DNA of 5,951 nt, from positions 1-5,951 of the forward strand of contig JAILQN010000115.1 of NCBI GenBank assembly GCA_024699005.1. The letters run 5' to 3'. The position numbers and the translations under genes are program-made. Source of the stretch: Clostridia bacterium (GTDB lineage: Bacteria; Bacillota_A; Clostridia; Oscillospirales; Acutalibacteraceae). Each line of letters starts with the position of its first letter. The first letter of the stretch is position 1. The notes beneath the pieces were generated by a model, which was not told where the DNA came from, searched no databases, and was given only the letters and a program-made list of their open reading frames with translations. Shown here piece by piece: positions 1-5,723 of the stretch.

Positions 1-1
1 C

Positions 2-187
2 GCGACCGCTGTGGCGATAACGAAAACGGACGTGGCGCCCATCTTCGATTTCGACCGGGACAGGGCTGCGCGGAACGTCCGCATGCGCAACGCGGACGCG
101 CCCGTGTTCGCGACCTGCGCGAAAACCGGCGACGGCGTGAAGGAGCTTTCAGAGTACATCAGCTCAAAGCTCAAAGCTCAAAACTAA
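2..187 (+). CDS. hypB: HypB-family nickel-insertion GTPase, C-terminal fragment (first copy)
   Basis: The gene enters from the left edge, and 61 codons are visible before the TAA at 185-187. HypB is a cytoplasmic SIMIBI-class GTPase that works with HypA to load nickel into [NiFe] hydrogenase precursors and sometimes other nickel enzymes. The fragment aligns by eye with the C-terminal end of the complete HypB at 1857-2591. TKTD (residues 7-10 of the fragment) stands where the G4 motif NKxD is expected (SKID in the other copy). It is followed by a shared FDFD stretch, and CAKTGDG matches SAKTGEN as the G5 region. P-loop and metal ligands lie outside the window, so integrity cannot be judged. 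The last residues, including SKLKAQN, are encoded by a heptamer array, so this tail is probably not conserved. The stop is 37 bases before the next gene, which fits co-transcription. The family call rests on the G4/G5 spacing and paralogy. Confidence 0.85.
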   Translation, partial: ATAVAITKTDVAPIFDFDRDRAARNVRMRNADAPVFATCAKTGDGVKELSEYISSKLKAQN

Positions 188-197
188 AAGCTTTCAA
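163..197 (+). repeat. One-armed heptamer array (CTCAAAG-type) at the hypB 3' end
   Basis: CT-starting heptamers begin at 163, 170, 177, 184 and 191 (CTCAAAG, CTCAAAG, CTCAAAA, CTAAAAG, CTTTCAA), so the period is exactly 7. The array overlaps the last codons and the TAA stop of the first hypB. It resembles the right arm of the dyad elements at 2184-2266 and 5539-5723. No convincing inverted left arm was found upstream; only isolated GAG-like triplets occur near 143 and 152. Confidence 0.7.
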
Positions 198-210
198 ATA
201 ATAATCCTAC

Positions 211-216
211 GGAGGA
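211..216 (+). promoter_or_regulatory. Strong Shine-Dalgarno site for the FAD oxidoreductase
   Basis: GGAGGA ends 8 bases before the ATG at 225. It fixes that start and makes it the best translation-initiation signal in the window. It lies just beyond the heptamer array that ends the preceding hypB. Confidence 0.85.
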
Positions 217-224
217 AAACACAT

Positions 225-1676
225 ATGGCAAACGTAAACGACAAGATCTGTATCATCGGCGGAGGCCCCGCGGGTCTCGCCTGCGCGGTATACCTTGAGA
301 AAAAGGGCTATACCGACTACACCATCTACGAAAAGCTGAATAAGGTGGGCGGCAAAGCCTACTCTCCCAGGATCGACGTAAACGGCGAGAAGCGCTCTTA
401 CGAGACCGGCGCCATCATGGGCGCCATCACGTATCACGCCGTATCCGAAATGGAGGAGTTCGGCGGATACTATCACAAGGGGCCCGATTTCAAGAAGGGC
501 GAACCCAACATGCGCAGGGAATACCGCAACATAAGAGGCGAAGTCATCGAGCCGTTCAATATCAAGGCGGATAAATCCCTTAGAAAGACCATCGGTCTCA
601 TAAAGCTGAAATCGCAGTTCAAAAAACTTGCGAAGCTTATGGAGACCAAATATCAGGGCTACGACTGCTACGGTCATATCGGCGTCGCGGAAGGCAGATA
701 CGAAGGTCTTTCCAAGATCGTGAAGAATGAGGACGGCTCCAACGCGAAGGAAGCTTTCCCGAACTACATCAAAGGCGTCAACCCCAACCTCAAGGACCTC
801 GCCCTGCCCTTCAAGGAGTTCTGCGAGCTCAACGGCGTGCCCGAGGTCCAGCGCATCTGGATAGGGCCCTACACATCTTTTGGCTACGGCTATTTCGACG
901 AGATCCCCGCGGCTTACGTTCTCAAATACCTCGATATGACCACCGCCAAAGAGTTCGTCGGTCTGCGTCTGTGGACCTGGCAGGACGGCACTCAGGAGAT
1001 CTACGAGAGCGTCAACAGGAAGCTTAAACATCCCGCCGTGCTTCAGACAGAGGTCGTCAAAGTCGAGCGTCCGGAGGGCAAGGTGCTTGTCACCGTAAAA
1101 GATAAGGACGGAAACGAGACCACGGAGACCTTCGATAAGCTTATCGTCACAACTCCGCTTGACTGGTTCAAGGATTACGCCGACGCCACTGCGGAGGAGA
1201 AGGATCTGTTCTCAAAGATCGTTCACGAGAAATACGTGGACTTCATCGCCCGCTTCGACGAGGACAAGGGCCCCGTCATCTCAGGTTATATCTTCGAGAA
1301 CATGGAGCCCGAGCGTCTCGGTCACGCCATGGTCTATTATCACAGGTGGGAAGACCTGGGCAAGAACTGCCCCTGCACGGTCTACGCTCTGCGCAACCAC
1401 ACCGGCGATCCGGACGTCCCCTACGACAAGACTCTGGATATGATGAAGACCGATATCGAAAAGGCTCTGAAATTCCCCATCAAGGAAGTGCTTTACGCTC
1501 AGGAGAGCTACTACTGCCCGCACGTCGGCCCTGCCGATTTCAAAGCCGGCTGGTACGACAGGCTTGAGAAGATCCAGGGCGAAAACAACACCTTCTTCGC
1601 CGGTGAGATCATCAGCTTCGGCGATATGGAGGATACCTGCGCCGCGAGTAAAGATATTATAGGGCGATTCTTCTGA
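225..1676 (+). CDS. FAD-dependent oxidoreductase, amine oxidase/phytoene desaturase-like
   Basis: This 483-residue protein has no signal peptide or membrane segment and should be cytoplasmic. It opens with a Rossmann dinucleotide-binding motif, IIGGGPAG (about 10-17). An acidic residue E36 suits the ribose contact, and VGGKAYS (41-47) matches the GG motif of the flavin amine oxidase/protoporphyrinogen oxidase superfamily. TWQDGTQEI (251-259), followed by a strand-rich segment and LIVTTPL (306-312), matches the usual second half of the FAD domain. The C-terminal FAGEIISFGDMEDTCAAS (458-475) fits the terminal FAD-binding motif. The start is fixed by GGAGGA 8 bases upstream. The substrate cannot be read from sequence: it could oxidise an amine or a C-C bond, or pass electrons to a partner. 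Its place between two hypB genes suggests a role in a nickel-linked redox pathway, which is inference only. No cysteine clusters for iron-sulfur centres are evident. Confidence 0.85.
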   Translation: MANVNDKICIIGGGPAGLACAVYLEKKGYTDYTIYEKLNKVGGKAYSPRIDVNGEKRSYETGAIMGAITYHAVSEMEEFGGYYHKGPDFKKGEPNMRREYRNIRGEVIEPFNIKADKSLRKTIGLIKLKSQFKKLAKLMETKYQGYDCYGHIGVAEGRYEGLSKIVKNEDGSNAKEAFPNYIKGVNPNLKDLALPFKEFCELNGVPEVQRIWIGPYTSFGYGYFDEIPAAYVLKYLDMTTAKEFVGLRLWTWQDGTQEIYESVNRKLKHPAVLQTEVVKVERPEGKVLVTVKDKDGNETTETFDKLIVTTPLDWFKDYADATAEEKDLFSKIVHEKYVDFIARFDEDKGPVISGYIFENMEPERLGHAMVYYHRWEDLGKNCPCTVYALRNHTGDPDVPYDKTLDMMKTDIEKALKFPIKEVLYAQESYYCPHVGPADFKAGWYDRLEKIQGENNTFFAGEIISFGDMEDTCAASKDIIGRFF

Positions 1677-1688
1677 TTTTCGAAGAAA

Positions 1689-1823
1689 CGAAGTTTAATG
1701 AATACTGAAGACTTAGAAATGAATAATGAATAATTGCGGTTGCTAATTTATATATACATTTTCGCTCCGCGAAAATGAACCATTATTATTAATTCTTAAG
1801 TTTTCAGTATTCATTAATTTACG
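1689..1823. repeat. AT-rich inverted-repeat element with heptamer arms
   Basis: This fills most of the 180-base gap between the oxidoreductase and the second hypB. A 15-base arm at 1695-1709 is the exact reverse complement of 1803-1817. Pairing continues through one G-U position (1710/1802) and five further bases (1711-1715 with 1797-1801). Both arms have a 7-base period: TGAA-like tetrads fall at 1699, 1706, 1713 (TTAG), 1720 and 1727. Their partners are at 1810, 1803, 1796, 1789 and 1782 (the inner ones degenerate), symmetric about 1756. It looks like a small non-autonomous, MITE-like or structural intergenic repeat. It contains no ORF. Confidence 0.75.
1757..1777 (+). other. Perfect 9-bp hairpin inside the intergenic element
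   Basis: CATTTTCGC at 1757-1765 pairs perfectly with GCGAAAATG at 1769-1777 around a three-base TCC loop. It lies inside the AT-rich dyad element but off its midpoint (hairpin centre 1767, element centre 1756). No T-run follows, so it is not a classical intrinsic terminator. It may be the core of the element or an mRNA structure. Confidence 0.65.
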
Positions 1824-1856
1824 AATATTTACTTTTAATCTGACAGTCCGGATTTT

Positions 1857-2591
1857 ATGGTCAAGACCATCTTGCTTCAGAAAAGCGTATTTGAAGACAA
1901 TGACCGCGAGGCGGACGAATTACGCACCCGTTTGCGCGGGTTGGGTGTTTGCCTGGTGAACGTGATGTCCTCCCCCGGCAGCGGAAAAACCACGCTGCTG
2001 GTGGAGCTCGTGCGCCGGCTGTCGAAGAAATACCGCGTGGGCGTTATGGAAGCGGATATCGATTCCGACGTGGACGCGGTGACCGTCGCCCGGGAGACGG
2101 GCTGCCCCTCCGTGCAGCTGCATACGGGCGGTATGTGCCATCTGGACGCCGGCATGACGCAGCAGGGGCTGAGGAGTCTGATTGAGATCGGAGAGCGGAG
2201 AGCGGAGAGCGGAGATGATATGCAGTCCGCATCATCTCAAAACTCAAATCTCAACATTCAACACTCCTTCGATATCGTTTTCCTCGAAAACGTGGGCAAT
2301 CTCGTCTGTCCCGCGGAGTACGATACCGGCGCTACGCTGAACGTCGTGATCCTGTCCGTTCCGGAGGGCGATGACAAGCCGCTGAAATACCCGCTGGTAT
2401 TCGGGAAGAGCGATCTTGTGATCGTCAGCAAGATCGACGCGCTGCCTTATTTTGATTTCGATATCGGAAAATGCAGAGAGTACGTCGGCTCCCGCAACGG
2501 CGGCGCGGAGGTGATACCCGTTTCCGCAAAAACCGGCGAAAATATGGATACGCTGGAACAGTGGTTCCATGTGCAATTAGGTGACAGGTGA
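1857..2591 (+). CDS. hypB: HypB, hydrogenase/nickel enzyme maturation GTPase (second copy)
   Basis: This 244-residue HypB hands nickel to a target enzyme precursor together with HypA. Motifs in order: P-loop GSGKTT (41-46); EADIDSD (65-71) in the switch I region; the metal-site motif GGMCHLDA (C94, H95); ENVGNLVCP (144-152) with the third metal-site cysteine C151; the family signature GDDKPLKYP (171-179); G4 as SKID (191-194); G5 as SAKTGE (223-228). The N-terminal CxxCGC and His-rich nickel-storage segments seen in some HypB proteins are absent. Residues about 110-137 form a low-complexity insertion, roughly 20-25 residues over family expectation, encoded by a heptamer dyad element. An in-frame TAA at 1836 and no other start codon between it and 1857 make ATG 1857 the first possible start, but no good Shine-Dalgarno precedes it. 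The last codons and the TGA come from the next repeat element. Confidence 0.94.
   Translation: MVKTILLQKSVFEDNDREADELRTRLRGLGVCLVNVMSSPGSGKTTLLVELVRRLSKKYRVGVMEADIDSDVDAVTVARETGCPSVQLHTGGMCHLDAGMTQQGLRSLIEIGERRAESGDDMQSASSQNSNLNIQHSFDIVFLENVGNLVCPAEYDTGATLNVVILSVPEGDDKPLKYPLVFGKSDLVIVSKIDALPYFDFDIGKCREYVGSRNGGAEVIPVSAKTGENMDTLEQWFHVQLGDR
2184..2266. repeat. Heptamer dyad element inside the hypB coding sequence
   Basis: GAG triplets begin at 2184, 2191, 2198, 2205 and 2212. Matching CTC triplets begin at 2236, 2243, 2250, 2257 (TTC) and 2264. All steps are 7 bases and the whole is symmetric about 2225. The inner ends form a perfect inverted repeat, GAGATGAT (2212-2219) and ATCATCTC (2231-2238), around an 11-base centre. 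The left units are CGGAGAG-like and the right units CTCAAAA/CTCAACA-like. Mainly the GAG/CTC anchor is shared between the arms. The reading frame of hypB is open throughout. Confidence 0.85.
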
Positions 2592-2660
2592 CAGGTAACA
2601 GGTAACAGGTGACAGCCAACGGTCAGGAACTGTCAACTGTCAGCTGTCAACTGATAACTC
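2579..2660. repeat. Heptamer dyad element (ACAGGTR/CTGTCAR) between hypB and the flavoprotein gene
   Basis: CAG triplets begin at 2585, 2592, 2599, 2606 and 2613. CTG triplets begin at 2630, 2637, 2644 and 2651, with CTC at 2658. All steps are 7 bases, symmetric about 2622.5, with a centre of about 14 bases. The left arm begins inside the last codons of hypB, where the array encodes Gly-Asp-Arg and the TGA at 2589-2591. The right arm ends just before the ribosome binding site of the next gene. The left units match those of the element at 5539-5704. Confidence 0.85.
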
Positions 2661-2663
2661 AAA

Positions 2664-2669
2664 AGGTGA
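2664..2669 (+). promoter_or_regulatory. Shine-Dalgarno site deciding the flavoprotein start
   Basis: AGGTGA lies 5 bases before ATG 2675 and decides for that start over the in-frame GTG at 2609, which lies in the left repeat arm and would add 22 repeat-encoded residues. The site reads like the AGGTGAC repeat unit, so it may derive from the element. Confidence 0.75.
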
Positions 2670-2674
2670 CAATT

Positions 2675-5533
2675 ATGCTCAAACAGAACGAAAACGTAGA
2701 ATGTAAATACCAGAACGAGGCGGACGTTCAGAAGAACTACGCCAAGCTCGGAAAAAAGATCACGGACGTCGTCGTGCACAAGATCGGCGGCGTGAGCGCG
2801 AACGATCCCGAATACTGGGGCCTGCGCGAGATGCTCACACCCGAAATGGTGGATATGTGCAACAAGATGAAGCTGCGCAAGCACTACACGCTGGACGATC
2901 TTATCAAACTGCACAAGGGCGTGGATCCCAAGCATATAGAAGAGGTCTATGAACAGATGTCCGTGATCGGCATCATCGAATACGATTACGGTGACAACTA
3001 CACGCACAACCTCGTGGACGATCACCCGATCCCGGACGCGCCTAAGATCAAGCGCTACCGTCTGCCCTTCTTCGTGCCCGGCAGCGCGGAGCTGTTCAAT
3101 TCCTCGCTGGACAGGATCGAAAAGAATCCGGCGGTCACGTCCTTCTTTGAGCGTATGACCTATATCCCGCTGGCGGGCATCACCCACATGGTCGCTCCCG
3201 GCGGCATGGGCATAGGCATGCACGTCATACCGGTGGAAAAGGCCATCGAAGCCAAACAGGAAGCGATCACTCTGGAAAAGATCTCTTACTGGCTGGAGAA
3301 ATACGACGGTCACATCGCCGCAGGCATCTGCTCCTGCCGCGCCAGCCGCGCGGTGCTGGGCGACGGCTGCACGGACGACGTGAACGACTGGTGCGTCCAG
3401 CTGGGCGATATGGCGGATTACGCCGTGGAGACCCATCGCGCCCACTACATCACCAAAGAGCGCGCACTGGAGATATTCGAGCTTGCCGAAAAGAACGGCT
3501 ACGTACACCAGATCACCAATATCGACGGCGAGAACAAGATATTCGATATCTGCAACTGCAACGTGCGCATCTGCAACGCTCTGCGTACCTCAATGCTGTT
3601 CAACACGCCCTACCTCTCCCGCAGCGCCTACACCTCGAAGGTGGACAGCGAGAAATGCGTGGCCTGCGGCAAGTGCGTGGAGATCTGCCCCGCCGGCGCG
3701 GTGAAGCTGGGCCGCAAGCTCTGCAAAAAGGACGGCACGCCCGTAAAATATAAGCACGCCATCCTGCCCGACAATGTCCGCTGGGGCGAATACGCGTGGG
3801 ACGAGGATTACCGCGACACTCAGGTGGCTTCCAACACCTGGGAGCAGGGCAGCGCGCCCTGCAAGGCGGCGTGTCCCGCCCACGTGCCGATCCAGGCTTA
3901 TCTGAACCTTGCGAAGAACGGCAAATACCGCGACGCTCTCGCCATGATCAAAACGGAGAACCCGTTCCCCTCGGTCTGCGGCCGCGTGTGCAACAAGCGC
4001 TGCGAGGACGAGTGCACCAGGGGTCTGGTGGACGCTCCCGTATCCATTGACGCCGTGAAGAAATTCGTGGCGGATCTGGAGATTAAGGACAAGGACCGTT
4101 ACGTGCCCGAAAAAACCGTGCAGAACATCTACGGCAAATGGGACGACAAGATCGCGATAATCGGCGGCGGCCCCGCAGGTCTCTCCGCGGCTTATTACCT
4201 CGCCGAAATGGGCTACGCCCCCACGGTGTTCGAAAAGAATCCCACTCCCGGCGGTATGCTCACCTACGGCATCCCCAGCTATAAACTGGAGAAGGACGTA
4301 ATCGAGGCGGAGATCGACGTGCTGAGAAAACTCGGCGTGGAGATAAAATGCGGCGTGAACGTTGGCGAGGACGTGACCATCGCCCGGCTGCGCGAGCAGG
4401 GCTACAAGGCGTTCTATATCGCCATAGGCTGCCAGGGCGGCAGACGCCCCGGCGTGAAGAACGACGACGCCGAGGGCACGGATATCGCCGTTTCGTATCT
4501 GCGCAAGAGCTATGAGAAGCGCGAGGAATTCACCGGCGACGTGGTTGTGGTCGGCGGCGGCAACGTGGCTGTGGACTGCGCCAGGAACGCGCACCGTCTT
4601 AACGCCGCAAGCGTGAAGATGGTCTCTCTGGAGACCCGCGACATCATGCCCGCCAGCAAAGAGGAGATCGAAGAGTCCCTTGAGGAAGATATAGAGATCC
4701 TCAACGGCTGGGGACCGAAAGAGGTCCTCACCGACGACGCGGGCAAAGTGACAGGTATAGTGTTCAAGCGCTGCGTTTCCGTGTTCGACGCGGACGGCAA
4801 ATTCGCTCCCTCTTACGACGAGAACGATACGATCGAGGTCAAAGCGGACAAGATCGTGTTCGCCATCGGACAGGCTATAGAGTGGGGCAAACTGCTTGAC
4901 GGCACGAAGGTCGAATTCTGGCACGGCAATTATCCCGTCGCGGACAAATTCACCTATCAGACCGCGGAGGAGGATATCTTCGTGGGCGGCGACGTCTACA
5001 CAGGTCCCAAGTTCGTTATCGACGCCATCGCCGCCGGTCACGAGGCTGCCGAGAGCCTGCACCGTTTCGTGCGGCCCAAAGCGCACATGACCATAGGCAG
5101 GAGCAAACGCGCCTACACGCCGCTTGACAAGGACGATATCACCTTCCCGGATTATGACAAAGCGGGGCGCCAGGAAGCCGGAATGGACGACAGCGAAGAC
5201 CACAGGATGAGTTATAAGGATCTGCACAAGACCCTTACCGAGGAGCAGGTGAAGACCGAGACAGCCCGCTGCCTGTCCTGCGGCGCTTCATACGTGGACC
5301 CGAACAAGTGCATCGGCTGCGGCCTGTGCACAACCAAATGCCAGTTCGACGCGATCCACCTTGTCCGCGACAATCCGAAGTGCTCCGATATGCGCATAGC
5401 GGAGGATAAGGTCACCGGGCTTCTGAAGTACGAGATCGGCCGCGTCGGCAAGATCGTCATGAATCTCGGTTCTGAAGACGCGAAGATCATGCGCGCGAAG
5501 CGGAAAGAGTGGAAGAGAGCGCAGAAGCAGTGA
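2675..5533 (+). CDS. Multidomain iron-sulfur flavoprotein, GltD-like NAD(P)H oxidoreductase
   Basis: This 952-residue cytoplasmic electron-transfer protein is predicted to move electrons between NAD(P)H, FAD and several [4Fe-4S] clusters. Domain order: a possible winged-helix segment (about 45-105); a cysteine module with CSCR (C219, C221), C232, C240, H279 and CNC (C293, C295, C300); a ferredoxin motif C328-C331-C334-C338; the GltD/dihydropyrimidine dehydrogenase-type N-terminal cluster region (C396, C400, C435, C439, C443, C447); FAD Rossmann motif IIGGGPAG (495-502); NAD(P)H motif VVGGGNVA (625-632); closing FAD motif GGD (771-773); a C-terminal ferredoxin-like motif with C866, C869, C879, C882, C885 and C889. 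True GltD is about 450-500 residues and lacks the extra modules; no glutamate synthase large subunit is seen here. The substrate is unknown. A partner accepting or donating low-potential electrons is likely by family analogy. ATG 2675 is chosen for its AGGTGA site. It sits between hypB and hypA. Confidence 0.88.
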   Translation: MLKQNENVECKYQNEADVQKNYAKLGKKITDVVVHKIGGVSANDPEYWGLREMLTPEMVDMCNKMKLRKHYTLDDLIKLHKGVDPKHIEEVYEQMSVIGIIEYDYGDNYTHNLVDDHPIPDAPKIKRYRLPFFVPGSAELFNSSLDRIEKNPAVTSFFERMTYIPLAGITHMVAPGGMGIGMHVIPVEKAIEAKQEAITLEKISYWLEKYDGHIAAGICSCRASRAVLGDGCTDDVNDWCVQLGDMADYAVETHRAHYITKERALEIFELAEKNGYVHQITNIDGENKIFDICNCNVRICNALRTSMLFNTPYLSRSAYTSKVDSEKCVACGKCVEICPAGAVKLGRKLCKKDGTPVKYKHAILPDNVRWGEYAWDEDYRDTQVASNTWEQGSAPCKAACPAHVPIQAYLNLAKNGKYRDALAMIKTENPFPSVCGRVCNKRCEDECTRGLVDAPVSIDAVKKFVADLEIKDKDRYVPEKTVQNIYGKWDDKIAIIGGGPAGLSAAYYLAEMGYAPTVFEKNPTPGGMLTYGIPSYKLEKDVIEAEIDVLRKLGVEIKCGVNVGEDVTIARLREQGYKAFYIAIGCQGGRRPGVKNDDAEGTDIAVSYLRKSYEKREEFTGDVVVVGGGNVAVDCARNAHRLNAASVKMVSLETRDIMPASKEEIEESLEEDIEILNGWGPKEVLTDDAGKVTGIVFKRCVSVFDADGKFAPSYDENDTIEVKADKIVFAIGQAIEWGKLLDGTKVEFWHGNYPVADKFTYQTAEEDIFVGGDVYTGPKFVIDAIAAGHEAAESLHRFVRPKAHMTIGRSKRAYTPLDKDDITFPDYDKAGRQEAGMDDSEDHRMSYKDLHKTLTEEQVKTETARCLSCGASYVDPNKCIGCGLCTTKCQFDAIHLVRDNPKCSDMRIAEDKVTGLLKYEIGRVGKIVMNLGSEDAKIMRAKRKEWKRAQKQ

Positions 5534-5538
5534 TTTTT

Positions 5539-5704
5539 CAGGAAACAGGAAACAGGTAACAGGTGACAGGTTACAGCGCGCGATTTTGGCAGTAAACGGG
5601 TTTTATCGGATTCCGCACATATGATTTTCGGCGGAAGGCAGCATATGATAAGCGGTCAGTGATAGTGCAAGACCTGTCACCTGTCACCTGTTTCCTGTCA
5701 CCTT
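5539..5704. repeat. Large heptamer dyad element (ACAGGTR/CTGTCAC) upstream of hypA
   Basis: Left-arm AGG triplets begin at 5540, 5547, 5554, 5561 and 5568, followed by AGC at 5575. Right-arm CCT triplets begin at 5673, 5680, 5687, 5694 and 5701. All steps are 7 bases, symmetric about 5621.5. The 94-base centre has no ORF, but holds an imperfectly centred inverted repeat TTCCGC/GCGGAA (5611-5616, 5631-5636) and a direct repeat CATATGAT (5618-5625, 5642-5649). The element begins 5 bases after the flavoprotein stop codon and fills most of the gap before hypA. Confidence 0.85.
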
Positions 5705-5723
5705 ATTTCAAAACTCAACACTC
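5705..5723 (+). repeat. Degenerate heptamer extension abutting the hypA start codon
   Basis: The right arm of the preceding element keeps its period beyond 5704: CTTATTT (5702), CAAAACT (5709), CAACACT (5716), then CATG at 5723. The bases resemble the CTCAAAA/CTCAACA units inside hypB. No Shine-Dalgarno site is present here, so the hypA leader consists of repeat sequence. Confidence 0.55.

Noticed and set aside
207..1031. Minus-strand open frame of 274 codons opposite the FAD oxidoreductase
   Set aside because: It is antisense to a well-supported gene and covers that gene's ribosome site. No motif is seen.
1757..1777. Intrinsic terminator after the FAD oxidoreductase
   Set aside because: The 9-bp stem is perfect but is followed by AACCATTATTATT rather than a T-run, and it belongs to a larger dyad element.
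2184..2266. Frameshift or pseudogene in the second hypB
   Set aside because: The frame is continuous across the repeat, and all downstream HypB motifs follow in the same frame.
2579..2660. CRISPR array
   Set aside because: The units are 7 bases long, contiguous and inverted about a centre, without the roughly 30-base repeats and unique spacers of CRISPR.
2609..2674. GTG 2609 as start of the iron-sulfur flavoprotein, adding 22 residues
   Set aside because: The added residues are encoded by the repeat element, and the GTG is in the left arm. ATG 2675 has a proper Shine-Dalgarno 5 bases upstream.
3590..5227. Long minus-strand open frame (545 codons) opposite the flavoprotein gene
   Set aside because: It lies wholly antisense to a gene with multiple recognised motifs, and its translation shows no family motif. 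High-GC codon bias readily leaves such antisense frames open.
2675..5533. Glutamate synthase small subunit (gltD) as the gene name
   Set aside because: The core is GltD-like, but the protein is about twice the usual length with extra iron-sulfur modules, and no large subunit is nearby. The homology alone does not justify the symbol.
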